From the NCBI GenBank assembly GCA_017134815.1, contig CP071032.1:806001-870000 (forward strand): a stretch of DNA of 64,000 nucleotides, given 5' to 3'. Source of the stretch: Lentisphaerota bacterium (GTDB lineage: Bacteria > Verrucomicrobiota > Lentisphaeria > Victivallales > Victivallaceae). The translations under genes were made by a program, and so were the position numbers. The notes beneath the pieces are model-generated. The model made no database searches, was not told where the DNA came from, and saw only the letters and a program-made list of their open reading frames with translations. Positions 18,471 to 28,026 of the stretch are shown here, one piece after another. Numbering within the stretch: the first letter of the stretch is position 1; every line of letters starts with the position of its first letter.

Positions 18471-18558
18471 GGTCTCGTGCAATGAATTCCTGTGAGATTC
18501 AGGAGCTGTCGCGCAACTGTAATCAGCTATATGCTGTGAGCCAGATCTTGCATTGACC
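18471..18558 (+). ncRNA. Cobalamin riboswitch aptamer
   Basis: The conserved core of the cobalamin riboswitch is visible. GAATTCCTGTGAGATTCAGG (18484-18503) matches the GGAA-CCGGTGAAAATCCGG segment, followed by AGCTGTCGCGCAACTGTAA (the CCGCAACTGTAA core) and, after a short CAGC/GCTG hairpin, GAGCCAGATCTTGC (the B12 box). A closing stem pairs GGTC..TGCAA (18471-18482) with TTGCA.TGACC (18549-18558). A 5-bp hairpin TTGAC/GTCAA (18553-18569) would compete with this stem and could form the switch. The short P6 arm fits the compact subclass. It controls the pseudopilin gene 130 bp downstream. Confidence 0.85.
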
Positions 18559-18572
18559 GGTGCAGTCAACGT

Positions 18573-18656
18573 GTAAAGTTTCCGCGTCAGAAACTTGTTG
18601 ACGGGAAGCCCCTGCCCTGTGACTTCCTGTTTTCAACTGACCGTAAACTTTCCGCA
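18573..18656 (+). promoter_or_regulatory. Riboswitch expression platform with repeated GTAAA-x-TTTCCGC elements
   Basis: Downstream of the aptamer are a hairpin AAGTTTC/GAAACTT (18577-18597) and a GGAAG/CTTCC hairpin (~18603-18628). A second GTAAACTTTCCGC copies GTAAAGTTTCCGC found at 18573. The paired repeats suggest alternative structures between the aptamer and the AGGAAAG ribosome site (~18675). Which state is on cannot be told. Confidence 0.45.
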
Positions 18657-18689
18657 GGTTTTATTCAAAACAAAAGGAAAGTTTGAGCA

Positions 18690-19535
18690 ATGAAAAATTC
18701 AACTCCACCCCCGTCTGTGTCTTCCGGTACCGTACCTGTTGCGGTAACTGCAACTAATTTCACTCTTATCGAACTTCTGGTAGTGATAGCTATCATAGCC
18801 ATCCTTGCCGGAATGCTGCTGCCTGCGCTATCGCAGGCGAGAGAAAAGGGAAAAACAATCAGCTGCGTCAGCAATATTCGTCAGCTGGCAACAGCACTTA
18901 CAAACTACACTTCGGATTTTGACGGACACTTTGTACCGGGAAAAAGCGATGGCGGCGGGGCCAACCTGCACCGCTGGCACGGCAGTCGTGCCAACGCAAA
19001 TTCACCATTTGAATCAAATGGACCGCTGATGCCATACCTTGGTGACAGTAAGAAGGTAAAAGAGTGTCCCAACACGCCGGCTGTTGACAAAACCCACAAT
19101 AACGCTTTTGAAAAAGGCTGTGGCGGTTATGGCTATAACTGTGCTTACCTGGGTTCAGGGTTTAAAGTAACGACAGTTTATAAAGCTGAATTATTTGAAA
19201 TGACCCCAAAAATAGCAAACGTAAGACGGCCGACTGAAACAATTGAATTCGCTGATACAGCAACGCTGGCCAATATAAGCGGCAATCCGGCTTTAATTGA
19301 AGAGTCGGAACTTTATCCGCCTTTGAATGGCTGGGGAAGCTACAGTCCTTCGATGCACTTCAGACATAGTAACCGGGCAAATATAGCCTGGGTAGACTGT
19401 CACGTCTCTTCAGAAAAAATGACCTTTTCAAATGGCTACACCTTCCCAGTTACAGTTTCATCTAATGAATGTAAAGAAATTTACAGACTTGGCTGGGCAG
19501 GAAAAAACAACAATGATTTATTTGATTTAAAATAA
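18690..19535 (+). CDS. Pseudopilin (type II secretion/type IV pilin-like, H-x9-D type)
   Basis: A 281-residue protein. After a polar leader (~23 residues) comes the class III signal '[22 protein letters not shown]' with the conserved Glu at +5, read as a prepilin peptidase site before Phe. The position before it is Asn rather than the usual Gly. A helical 'REKGKTISC' segment and a globular C-terminus with '[13 protein letters not shown]' follow, the H-x9-D(G) motif of PVC pseudopilins. These proteins are highly multiplied in Lentisphaerota and Planctomycetota, and their roles are largely unknown. Expression is probably under the cobalamin riboswitch upstream, which is unusual for this family. 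A terminator follows, so the switch seems to serve only this gene. Confidence 0.9.
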   Translation: MKNSTPPPSVSSGTVPVAVTATNFTLIELLVVIAIIAILAGMLLPALSQAREKGKTISCVSNIRQLATALTNYTSDFDGHFVPGKSDGGGANLHRWHGSRANANSPFESNGPLMPYLGDSKKVKECPNTPAVDKTHNNAFEKGCGGYGYNCAYLGSGFKVTTVYKAELFEMTPKIANVRRPTETIEFADTATLANISGNPALIEESELYPPLNGWGSYSPSMHFRHSNRANIAWVDCHVSSEKMTFSNGYTFPVTVSSNECKEIYRLGWAGKNNNDLFDLK

Positions 19536-19603
19536 TAAAATACACATTTTGGCCACTTAAATATTCCCTCACCGTACACGACATTCACTTGTCTTATTGC
19601 GGC

Positions 19604-19632
19604 AGCCTCTCCTCGGCGGGAGGCTTTCTTGT
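19604..19632 (+). terminator. Terminator of the pseudopilin unit
   Basis: AGCCTC...GAGGCT stem (19604-19625) with a GC-rich loop, followed by TTTCTTGTT. Ends the riboswitch-controlled transcript before ugd. Confidence 0.75.
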
Positions 19633-19732
19633 TATTTGACAGGGAGTTGACTGGAAGATTTCAAAAAGTGGTGTAAATTAAGCGGGTATCACAGTTTAAA
19701 AGAAAAACAGTAAAGAGAAAACGGACATTATA

Positions 19733-21109
19733 ATGAACAAGACTATTCTTTGCATAGGCGCCGGTTATGTAGGGGGACCGACCATGGCGGTAATTGCAGA
19801 CAACTGCCCTGATTACAAAGTCATAGTGGTTGATGTCAACGCCGACCGTATAGCCGCCTGGCAATCTGATAAACTGCCAATTTATGAGCCCGGGCTTGAA
19901 GAAGTGGTAAAACGCGCCCGTGGTAGAAATCTTTTCTTCTCAACAGATGTTTTCGGCGGTATCAAGGAAGCCGATATTATATTTGTCAGCGTACATACTC
20001 CAACCAAAACTTTTGGAGCCGGGGCTGGTAAAGCTGCGAATCTGCAGTACTGGGAAAAAACCGCCCGGGATATTGTCGAACACGCCGGACATGACAAGAT
20101 TGTTATTGAAAAAAGCACGCTGCCGGTCCGCACAGCGGAAGCCATGCACCGTATTCTGCAGTCAAACGACAAGGGACTGAATTTTGAGGTTATCTCAAAT
20201 CCGGAATTTATGGCTGAAGGCACTGCTATTGACGATCTGCAGAACCCGGACCGGGTTCTGATCGGCGCCATGGAAACCGAGAGCGGGCAGCGGGCGCTGC
20301 AGCATATTGTCGATATTTATAAGCACTGGGTACCTGAAGAAAAAATCAAGACGACCAACGTCTGGAGCAGTGAACTGAGCAAGCTGGTTTCAAACGCCAT
20401 GCTGGCACAGCGGATTTCTTCTGTCAACAGTATTTCAGCGTTGTGCGAAAAAACTGACGCTAATATAGTTGAAGTTTCCGGAGCGATGGGGCTTGACTCC
20501 AGAATCGGTCCTAAATTCCTGCGGGCCAGTGTTGGTTTTGGCGGCTCATGTTTCAGAAAAGATATCCTGAATCTGGTTTATCTCTGTGAATTTTACGGCC
20601 TGCCGGAAGTAGCCGCCTATTGGGAACAGGTCGTTCTGATGAACGAATATCAGGAGCGGCGCTTTGTCCAGAAAATCATTGACCGTATGTTCAATACCGT
20701 TGCCGGCAAAAAAATAGCCCTGTTCGGATTTGCCTTCAAGGCCGATACCGGCGACACCCGGGAATCTCCGGCGATATATATTTCCAAGCTGCTGCTTGAG
20801 GAACGTGCGGAGCTGGCTATTCACGATCCGGAGGCCCTGGCCAACGCCGCCATTGACCTTGAAGAAGTCGAAGGCGAATTTACTTTTGAGGCGGATCCAT
20901 ACAAGGCCGCTGAAGGTGCACACGCTATTGCAATCCTGACCGAATGGAAGCACTTCCGGGATCTGGATTACGAGCGATTATATGACAGTATGCAGAAGCC
21001 TGCATTTATTTTTGACGGGCGCAACATACTGGATCACGAAAAACTGTTTAAAATCGGTTTTAATGTGTATCCGCTGGGACAGAAAGCTCTCAGCCATCTC
21101 GAAAAATAA
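19733..21109 (+). CDS. ugd: UDP-glucose 6-dehydrogenase, animal-type
   Basis: A 458-residue enzyme oxidising UDP-glucose to UDP-glucuronate with two NAD+, feeding capsule or LPS sugars. The NAD site 'GAGYVGGPT', '[12 protein letters not shown]', '[12 protein letters not shown]' and the catalytic Cys273 in '[10 protein letters not shown]' are all present. 'NLVYLCE', '[12 protein letters not shown]' and '[10 protein letters not shown]' follow the vertebrate/plant enzyme almost word for word, so this is the eukaryote-like subfamily rather than the short bacterial Ugd/RkpK type. Such genes occur in some PVC and Bacteroidetes bacteria. Monocistronic, with a terminator 23 bp after the stop. Confidence 0.95.
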   Translation: MNKTILCIGAGYVGGPTMAVIADNCPDYKVIVVDVNADRIAAWQSDKLPIYEPGLEEVVKRARGRNLFFSTDVFGGIKEADIIFVSVHTPTKTFGAGAGKAANLQYWEKTARDIVEHAGHDKIVIEKSTLPVRTAEAMHRILQSNDKGLNFEVISNPEFMAEGTAIDDLQNPDRVLIGAMETESGQRALQHIVDIYKHWVPEEKIKTTNVWSSELSKLVSNAMLAQRISSVNSISALCEKTDANIVEVSGAMGLDSRIGPKFLRASVGFGGSCFRKDILNLVYLCEFYGLPEVAAYWEQVVLMNEYQERRFVQKIIDRMFNTVAGKKIALFGFAFKADTGDTRESPAIYISKLLLEERAELAIHDPEALANAAIDLEEVEGEFTFEADPYKAAEGAHAIAILTEWKHFRDLDYERLYDSMQKPAFIFDGRNILDHEKLFKIGFNVYPLGQKALSHLEK

Positions 21110-21131
21110 CTGACCAGTTAGTTAAAATATT

Positions 21132-21160
21132 GCTCCCGGTCAGAAGCCGGGAGCTTTTTT
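21132..21160 (+). terminator. Terminator of ugd
   Basis: GCTCCCGG / CCGGGAGC 8-bp stem with a 7-nt loop, followed by six T. Confidence 0.92.
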
Positions 21161-21272
21161 ATACTCAGCAAAAGGTGATGTTTCAAAAGAGGGGAAACAC
21201 ACTTTGAATTCTCATATTCAAGGATAGCATTAGTATTAGTTGCGTCATATCAACACCATTGGAGTATAAATA

Positions 21273-22862
21273 ATGATTGAAGAAAGAGAGCACTGGAGCA
21301 GTAGTCTCGGCTTTGTTCTTGCAGCTGCCGGCTCGGCAATCGGGCTCGGAGCAATCTGGAAATTCCCGTATATCGCGGGTCAGAACGGAGGCGGTGCCTT
21401 CCTGCTGATTTACCTGGTTTTCGTAGCCATTATCGGTATGCCGGTAATGCTCTGTGAAATAACACTCGGCAGACGCACCCAGCAAAACCCGGTCGGGGCA
21501 TTCAGAATGCTCAGCCCGGCAAAATCCCATCTCGCGAATTTTATCGGATTTTCAATGCTGTTTACAGCTGTTGCTCTTTTGTGCTTTCATGAATACGGCT
21601 GGGCTATTGTCATGTTGATTGTCGGCGGGTTAATCATCCGCTACGGCTGGACTTCCGCCGGTATTATCAGCATTGTTGCTGGATTTGTCATACTGTCCTA
21701 CTACAGTGTGGTAGGCGGCTGGACCCTGGGCTATATAATCAAGTCCTTTCAAGGTGAGCTCAATTACGTTACTGAGGCGGCGGCGGCAAACTGCTTTAAT
21801 TCCTTCAAGGACAATATGGGCTGGGTCATTCCACTGCATATCGGTTTTATGCTGATCTGTTCATTAATTATTGCCAAAGGGGTAAAAAACGGTATTGAAA
21901 AATGGTCAAAGATTTTAATGCCGATGCTTTTTGTCCTGCTTGTTATACTGATACTCCGCGGACTTACTCTGCCGGGAGCAGTTAAAGGTGTCAGCTTTTT
22001 CCTGAGTCCTAAATTCTCAGATCTGTCCACTGAGGGTATACTCACGGCAATGGGACTAGCGTTCTTCACTCTGAGCCTCGGAATGGGAGCCATGGTCACC
22101 TACGGAAGTTATATCTCGCGTGAACAGAATGTATTCATGTCGACTTTATCGATCATACTGCTGGATACAGTTATAGCAACTCTGGCCGGACTGGCTATTT
22201 TCCCGGCGGTTTTTGCGATGGGCTTCAAAGAAGCGGCCGGTCCCGGGCTGGTGTTCAACATTCTGCCGGCAGTGTTTAATTCTATCCCCGGTCAATTCGG
22301 CTGGCTGTGGGCCGGTATATTTTTTATTCTTTTGAGCATCGCTGCAATTACTTCCGGAATAAGTCTGCTGGAAATGCTGGTGGCATTTCTGTCTGACGAA
22401 CTCAAATGGAAGCGCAATAAAGCAGTATGGATTTCATTTACAGCTGTAACGACACTTGGTCTGCTTTCAGCGGTAAGCGTTTCCAGCTGGGGTCGCATCG
22501 AGTGGTTGCATCAGGCACTGGTTAAAGCTTTTCATATTGAAAGGGGAAGTTTCTTTGACATGATGGACAACTTCTCATCCAACTGGCTGCTTCCCCTGAG
22601 CGGACTGGCCGTTTCCATTTTCGTCGGCTGGATATGGGGATCGCGCAAGGCGGTTGAAGAGATCCGCCACGGTTCACATAACTTTGCTGATGTCCATCTG
22701 ATTTCATTACTGGCGGGGCTTAAGGATGACGCCAGTCATAACAATGCCCGTTACCACGTTCTGACTCTTGCGTCACTGTGGGGCATTTTCATCCGCTTTG
22801 TGGCCCCGGTGGCGATTACGATAGCCTTCCTTCACGAAGTCGGCTGGCTTAAAAATAGTTAA
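21273..22862 (+). CDS. Neurotransmitter:sodium symporter family transporter, copy 1 (Na1 Asn replaced)
   Basis: A 529-residue LeuT-fold transporter of the NSS/SNF family in the cytoplasmic membrane. The TM1 signature reads 'GSAIGLGAIWKFPY': residue 27, the asparagine that binds Na+ at site 1 in LeuT (same numbering), is alanine here (GCA at 21350-21353). The other three tandem copies keep Asn. 'SYYSVVGGW' (TM3) and 'TSGISLLE' (TM8, Na2 site) are intact. The C-terminus 'EEIRHGSHNFADVHLISL' is shared by all four copies. Substrate unknown; amino acids or amines by family. TTGGAG precedes the ATG. A hairpin lies between this gene and copy 2. Confidence 0.93.
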   Translation: MIEEREHWSSSLGFVLAAAGSAIGLGAIWKFPYIAGQNGGGAFLLIYLVFVAIIGMPVMLCEITLGRRTQQNPVGAFRMLSPAKSHLANFIGFSMLFTAVALLCFHEYGWAIVMLIVGGLIIRYGWTSAGIISIVAGFVILSYYSVVGGWTLGYIIKSFQGELNYVTEAAAANCFNSFKDNMGWVIPLHIGFMLICSLIIAKGVKNGIEKWSKILMPMLFVLLVILILRGLTLPGAVKGVSFFLSPKFSDLSTEGILTAMGLAFFTLSLGMGAMVTYGSYISREQNVFMSTLSIILLDTVIATLAGLAIFPAVFAMGFKEAAGPGLVFNILPAVFNSIPGQFGWLWAGIFFILLSIAAITSGISLLEMLVAFLSDELKWKRNKAVWISFTAVTTLGLLSAVSVSSWGRIEWLHQALVKAFHIERGSFFDMMDNFSSNWLLPLSGLAVSIFVGWIWGSRKAVEEIRHGSHNFADVHLISLLAGLKDDASHNNARYHVLTLASLWGIFIRFVAPVAITIAFLHEVGWLKNS

Positions 22863-22870
22863 CCTGTCAT

Positions 22871-22897
22871 GCTCCCGTTAATTCGGGAGCTGTTATT
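22871..22897 (+). terminator. Hairpin between symporter copies 1 and 2
   Basis: GCTCCCG / CGGGAGC, 7-bp stem with 6-nt loop, followed by TGTTATTAT. Weak U-tract; partial terminator likely. Confidence 0.6.
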
Positions 22898-22954
22898 ATA
22901 TATGCACTGCATATCACTGAATACTTATAAAAATTGCTATTGTGGAGATAATTA

Positions 22955-24544
22955 ATGTCAGAGACAAGAGAACACTGGAGCAGCAGTCTCGGCTTCGTTC
23001 TTGCCACTGCCGGTTCGGCAATCGGACTGGGCAACATCTGGAAATTCCCTTATATCGCAGGACAAAACGGCGGTGGCGCCTTCGTACTGATTTACCTGAT
23101 CTGTATCGCCATCATCGGTCTACCTATCATGCTTTGTGAAATCACCCTGGGCAGGCGTACGCAGAAAAGCGCAGTCGGCGCCTTTAAAATGTTAAGCCCT
23201 GCCCGCTCTCATCTGGCAAACTTTATCGGTTTCTCCATGGTATTTACTGCGGTCGCACTGTTTTTCTTCAAGCAGTACGGCTGGGCCATTACTATGCTGA
23301 TTCTCGGCGGAATGATTATCCGCTACGGCTGGACTTCCGTCGGTATTATCGGTGTCTTTACCGGTATAATCATTCTGTCTTACTACAGTGTAGTTGGCGG
23401 CTGGACCCTGGGATACATTATCAAGGCGTTCAGTGGTGAACTTAATTACGTTACCGAACAGGCGGCATCAGCTCGTTTTGACGCATTCAAATTCAATCTG
23501 CCGCTGGTAATAAGTCTGCAGGTCGGTTTTATACTGCTGTGTGCCCTCATTATCATTCGGGGTGTTCGCAACGGAATTGAAAAATGGTCCAAGATCCTGA
23601 TGCCGCTGCTGTTTGTTCTGTTGATAGTCCTGATTTTACGCGGCCTTACCCTGCCGGGAGCGTCAAAAGGGGTCAGTTTCCTGTTGAGTCCGGATGCATC
23701 CAAGCTTTCGGCCGAAGGAGTTCTGGTGGCCCTGGGACACGCTTTTTTCACGCTGAGTATCGGCCTCGGAGTAATTATTACTTACGGCAGCTATATCTCA
23801 CGTGAGCAGAATATTTTTAAGTCGGCATTGTCAATTGTCGTTCTTGACACTTTGATGGCAATCTGCGCCGGGCTGGCAATCTTTCCGGCAGTTTTCGCCA
23901 TGGGCTTCAAAGAGGCCGCCGGGCCGGGTCTGGTTTTTAATGTACTGCCGGCAGTTTTCAATTCGATCCCGGGTAATATGGGCTGGTTGTGGGCCGGATT
24001 GTTCTTTATTCTGCTGGCCATAGCCGCTCTTACTTCAGGAATCAGTATGCTTGAAGTCGCGGTAGCTTTCTTTGTGGATGAGCTCAAATGGAAGCGAAAT
24101 AAAGCAGTAGTTATCACCACTCTGGGCACTATATTCCTGGGCATATTTTCAGCGGTAAGCCTTTCCAACTGGTCTAAAATTGAATGGCTGCACTCCGCTT
24201 TGGTCAAGGCCTTCAACATAAAAAGCGCCAGCTTCTTTGACGTTATGGATGTATTATCTTCGAACTGGCTTCTGCCGCTCGGTGGACTGGCGATTGCCAT
24301 TTTTGTCGGCTGGATCTGGGGAGTGCGCAAGGCAATTGAAGAAATTCGCCACGGTTCGCATAATTTTGCTGACGTCCACTTGATTTCGCTGCTGGCTGGG
24401 CTTAAAGACGACCCCAGCCATAACAATGCCAATTACCACGTTTTAACGCTGGCTTCTCTGTGGGGAATTTTCATCAGATTTATCACCCCTATAGCGGTAA
24501 TGTCAGCATTTTTACATGAAATCGGCTGGATGAACTTCAAGTAA
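22955..24544 (+). CDS. Neurotransmitter:sodium symporter family transporter, copy 2
   Basis: A 529-residue NSS/SNF transporter, same length as its neighbours and collinear with them without indels in the parts compared. TM1 has the normal 'GLGNIWKFPY' with Asn27. TM2 'VLIYLICIAIIGLPIMLCE', TM3 'SYYSVVGGW' and TM8 'TSGISMLEVAVAF' are as expected. A segment of about 60 residues between TM2 and TM3 adds extra hydrophobic stretches compared with LeuT, a feature of all four copies. GTGGAG lies eight bases before the ATG. Paralogues differ mostly in loops and TM10-11, consistent with different substrates (inference). Confidence 0.93.
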   Translation: MSETREHWSSSLGFVLATAGSAIGLGNIWKFPYIAGQNGGGAFVLIYLICIAIIGLPIMLCEITLGRRTQKSAVGAFKMLSPARSHLANFIGFSMVFTAVALFFFKQYGWAITMLILGGMIIRYGWTSVGIIGVFTGIIILSYYSVVGGWTLGYIIKAFSGELNYVTEQAASARFDAFKFNLPLVISLQVGFILLCALIIIRGVRNGIEKWSKILMPLLFVLLIVLILRGLTLPGASKGVSFLLSPDASKLSAEGVLVALGHAFFTLSIGLGVIITYGSYISREQNIFKSALSIVVLDTLMAICAGLAIFPAVFAMGFKEAAGPGLVFNVLPAVFNSIPGNMGWLWAGLFFILLAIAALTSGISMLEVAVAFFVDELKWKRNKAVVITTLGTIFLGIFSAVSLSNWSKIEWLHSALVKAFNIKSASFFDVMDVLSSNWLLPLGGLAIAIFVGWIWGVRKAIEEIRHGSHNFADVHLISLLAGLKDDPSHNNANYHVLTLASLWGIFIRFITPIAVMSAFLHEIGWMNFK

Positions 24545-24633
24545 TGGGGATTAATCATAACAACAGTACCTTGGCGGTATCGCTCGTGGTATTTAACTGC
24601 AAACAATAAATTTACAAATCCTGGAGATATCGA

Positions 24634-26223
24634 ATGTCTGAAATGAGAGAACACTGGAGCGGCAGTCTTGGTTTTGTTCTCGCCGCAGCAGGTTCTGCTG
24701 TCGGTCTCGGAAATATCTGGAAATTTCCGTACATAGCCGGAGAAAACGGCGGCGGAGCCTTTGTGCTCATATATTTGATCTGCATAGCTATAATCGGTCT
24801 GCCTATCATGCTGTGTGAAATAACTATGGGGAGGCGCACCCAGAAAAACCCGGTAGGGGCTTTCAGGATGCTCAGCCCTGAGCGTTCACATCTGGCAAAC
24901 TTCATTGGCTTTGCGCTGGTCTTCACTGCTGTCGCTCTAATTTTTTTCAAACAATTCGGCTGGGCAGTGGTATTACTTATACTGGGCGGGCTGATTATCC
25001 GCTACGGCTGGACCGCTGCCGGAATTGTCGGGGTATTTACCGGTGTAATAATTCTTTCTTATTACAGTGTGGTGGGTGGCTGGACAATCGGCTACATTAT
25101 CAAATCCTTCAGCGGCAATCTTAACTATGTCAAAGAAAGTGTGGCTTCTGCTGATTTTGACGCGTTTAAAGACAATATCGGCTGGGTTATATCAATGCAG
25201 ATCGGATTCATTTTTCTCTGTGCTCTGATACTTCTGAAAGGAGTTCGTGACGGCATAGAAAAATGGTCTAAAATTCTGATGCCGCTGCTGTTTGTTCTGC
25301 TCATCGTGCTGATTCTACGGGGGCTTACCCTGCCGGGGGCGACAAAAGGAATAAATTTCCTGCTCAGCCCAAAAATGTCAAACCTGTCGGCAGACAGTGT
25401 TCTGATTGCCCTGGGACATGCCTTTTTTACTCTCAGTTTGGGCATGGGAACCATGATTACTTACGGCAGTTATATTTCCCGTGAACAAAATATTTTCATG
25501 TCGACACTGTCGATTGTGGTGCTGGATACTGTAATGGCGATCTGCGCCGGTCTGGCAATTTTTCCATCAGTCTTTGCCATGGGCTTCAAAGAGGCTGCTG
25601 GGCCGGGCCTGGTTTTCAATGTCCTGCCGGCAGTTTTCAACTCAATACCCGGTGGAATGGGCTGGCTGTGGGCTGGTTTATTTTTCGTTCTCCTGGCCAT
25701 TGCCGCCCTTACTTCAGGAATAAGCATGCTGGAAGTTGTAATCGCGTTTTTTGTCGATGAAGTTAAGTGGAGCCGAACCAAGGCAGTCATTATCACCGCG
25801 ACCGCCACGGCACTGCTGGGGATGTTGTCTGCTGTCAGTATTTCCAGCTGGAGCAGAATAGAATGGCTGCACATAACACTGGTAAAGACATTTGGCATCA
25901 GCAGTACCAGTTTCTTTGATGTAATGGACAAGCTGTCATCCAACTGGCTGCTGCCGCTGGGGGGTCTGTCAATAGCAATTTTCGTCGGGTGGATATGGGG
26001 AACCAGAAAGGCGGTTGAAGAAATCCGCCACGGCTCACATAACTTTGCCGACGTCCATCTGATTTCATTGCTGGCCGGACTGAAAGATGATCCCAGCCAT
26101 AATAACTCAAAATACCACGTTCTGACACTGGCTTCGATGTGGGGAGTATTTATCCGCTTTATCACTCCGGTTGCGGTAACAGCAGCATTTCTTTATGAAG
26201 TAGGCTGGCTGACCTTTAAGTAA
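24634..26223 (+). CDS. Neurotransmitter:sodium symporter family transporter, copy 3
   Basis: A 529-residue NSS/SNF transporter, closest by eye to copy 2 ('ENGGGAFVLIYLICIAIIGLPIMLCE' region split by few changes). Asn27 is present. TGGAG precedes the ATG. It is separated from copy 2 by 89 bp without a clear terminator, so the two may be co-transcribed, and it is followed by a strong terminator. Function as a Na+-coupled importer of amino acids or related compounds is inferred from family membership only. Confidence 0.93.
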   Translation: MSEMREHWSGSLGFVLAAAGSAVGLGNIWKFPYIAGENGGGAFVLIYLICIAIIGLPIMLCEITMGRRTQKNPVGAFRMLSPERSHLANFIGFALVFTAVALIFFKQFGWAVVLLILGGLIIRYGWTAAGIVGVFTGVIILSYYSVVGGWTIGYIIKSFSGNLNYVKESVASADFDAFKDNIGWVISMQIGFIFLCALILLKGVRDGIEKWSKILMPLLFVLLIVLILRGLTLPGATKGINFLLSPKMSNLSADSVLIALGHAFFTLSLGMGTMITYGSYISREQNIFMSTLSIVVLDTVMAICAGLAIFPSVFAMGFKEAAGPGLVFNVLPAVFNSIPGGMGWLWAGLFFVLLAIAALTSGISMLEVVIAFFVDEVKWSRTKAVIITATATALLGMLSAVSISSWSRIEWLHITLVKTFGISSTSFFDVMDKLSSNWLLPLGGLSIAIFVGWIWGTRKAVEEIRHGSHNFADVHLISLLAGLKDDPSHNNSKYHVLTLASMWGVFIRFITPVAVTAAFLYEVGWLTFK

Positions 26224-26243
26224 TCACTGATTCTATTAATTTT

Positions 26244-26271
26244 ATCCCGGTTTTTAACCGGGATTTTTTTT
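26244..26271 (+). terminator. Terminator after symporter copy 3
   Basis: ATCCCGGTT / AACCGGGAT 9-bp stem with a 3-nt loop, followed by eight T. Separates copy 3 from copy 4. Confidence 0.92.
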
Positions 26272-26378
26272 GCTTTGACAAATGCATCCATAATAGTCAC
26301 GCTGCAATTGATTATTTTGATTTAAAGACTAAATTCAATATTATTACTTCAATATTTCAATAAAATCGGAGCAAAAGG

Positions 26379-27968
26379 ATGGCACAGATAAGAGAACACT
26401 GGAGCGGCAGTCTGGGATTTGTACTGGCCGCCGCCGGCTCGGCAATCGGTTTAGGAAACATCTGGAAATTCCCTTATATCGCCGGAGAAAACGGCGGTGG
26501 TGCTTTTGTCCTTATTTACTTGATCTGCATCGCAGTTATCGGACTGCCGGTTATGCTATGTGAGATTTCGCTGGGCAGACGTACTCAGAAAAATCCGGTG
26601 GGGGCATTTAAAATGCTCAGTCCTCATCGTTCGCATCTGGCTAATTTTGCTGGGTTCTCAATAGTATTTACCGGAGTAGCACTGATCTTTTTTCAAGAGT
26701 TTGGCTGGGCGGTAATTCTGTTGATTCTGGGTGGGCTCATTATTAAATGCGGCTGGACGGTTGCCGGAATGCTCGGGGTGGCCTCCGCTTTTGTAATACT
26801 CTCATATTACAGCGTAATCGGAGGCTGGACAATCGGCTATATAATAAAAGCTGTCAGTGGACACTTGAATTATATTACTGAAAGCGCCGGGTCGAAGTGT
26901 TTTTCCGGTTTTATGGTTGACTTGCGCTGGGTAATACCGCTGCATCTCGGATTTATGCTGCTCTGCGCTCTTATTATTCTGCGCGGCGTGAGAAGTGGAA
27001 TTGAGAAATGGTCAAAGATTTTAATGCCGATACTGTTTGTCCTGCTGATTGTTCTGATTCTACGAGGCCTCACCCTGCCCGGCGCGGTTAAAGGCGTCAG
27101 TTTTTTCCTGAGTCCCAGGCTGGAGCTGATTACTGCGGAAAGCGTTCTCATTGCTCTGGGACACGCTTTTTTTACCCTGAGCCTGGCTATGGGAGCCATG
27201 ATAACTTATGGCAGCTATATTTCCAGAAAGCAGAACCTTTTCCTTTCAACTATTTCGATTGTGATACTCGATACAGTAATTGCCATACTTGCCGGCCTGG
27301 CGATCTTTCCGGCGGTTTTTGCCATGGGCTTCAAGGAAACATCCGGCCCCGGACTGGTTTTCAACGTACTGCCAGCAGTTTTCAGCTCAATTCCGGGCAA
27401 TCTCGGCTGGTTATGGGCGGCACTGTTCTTTCTGCTGCTCAGTATTGCAGCCTTGACTTCAGGCATGAGTCTGCTGGAGGTTGTCGTAGCTTTTCTCGTC
27501 GATGAACTCAAATGGAAACGCGGAAAAGCGGTTTTTATTTCCAGTTCAGTCATAACCCTGCTGGGACTGCTGACCGCTGTAAGCTTTGCTGACTGGAGCC
27601 GCCTTGAATGGCTGCACATCGCTTTAGTAAAGGCATTCCATATCAGCCATGGCAGCTTCTTTGAGGTAATGGACACCTTGACTGCCAGCTGGATGCTGCC
27701 AATTGGCGGCCTGACCATATCAATTTTTGTCGGCTGGATATGGGGGACCAGAAAGGCGGTTGAAGAAATTCGGCACGGTTCACATAACTTTGCCGACGTC
27801 CACCTGATTTCGCTGCTGGCTGGCCTTAAAGATGATCCCAGCCATAATAATTCACGCTATCATGTATTGACACTGGCTTCATTATGGGGAATTTTCATCC
27901 GGTTTCTCACACCTGTAGCGGTGACTGTTGCCTTCTTACACAAGATCGGCTGCCTGAATATAAAATAA
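26379..27968 (+). CDS. Neurotransmitter:sodium symporter family transporter, copy 4
   Basis: A 529-residue NSS/SNF transporter with Asn27 kept ('GLGNIWKFPY'). It differs from the others by 'SRKQN' for 'SREQN' in the loop after TM6 and a longer upstream spacer (155 bp) with its own likely promoter. GGAG lies nine bases before the ATG. With the terminators it appears independently expressed. A hairpin AAGCCCG/CGGGCTT (27980-28000) follows. Substrate unknown. Confidence 0.92.
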   Translation: MAQIREHWSGSLGFVLAAAGSAIGLGNIWKFPYIAGENGGGAFVLIYLICIAVIGLPVMLCEISLGRRTQKNPVGAFKMLSPHRSHLANFAGFSIVFTGVALIFFQEFGWAVILLILGGLIIKCGWTVAGMLGVASAFVILSYYSVIGGWTIGYIIKAVSGHLNYITESAGSKCFSGFMVDLRWVIPLHLGFMLLCALIILRGVRSGIEKWSKILMPILFVLLIVLILRGLTLPGAVKGVSFFLSPRLELITAESVLIALGHAFFTLSLAMGAMITYGSYISRKQNLFLSTISIVILDTVIAILAGLAIFPAVFAMGFKETSGPGLVFNVLPAVFSSIPGNLGWLWAALFFLLLSIAALTSGMSLLEVVVAFLVDELKWKRGKAVFISSSVITLLGLLTAVSFADWSRLEWLHIALVKAFHISHGSFFEVMDTLTASWMLPIGGLTISIFVGWIWGTRKAVEEIRHGSHNFADVHLISLLAGLKDDPSHNNSRYHVLTLASLWGIFIRFLTPVAVTVAFLHKIGCLNIK

Positions 27969-27979
27969 GTTTCAGCTGA

Positions 27980-28000
27980 AAGCCCGGCAGTTTCGGGCTT
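27980..28000 (+). terminator. Hairpin after symporter copy 4
   Basis: AAGCCCG / CGGGCTT, 7-bp stem, 7-nt loop, followed by CCAG rather than T. It sits between convergent genes. Confidence 0.55.
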
Positions 28001-28026
28001 CCAGTGCAGCAATAGCTGTAAGTTAA

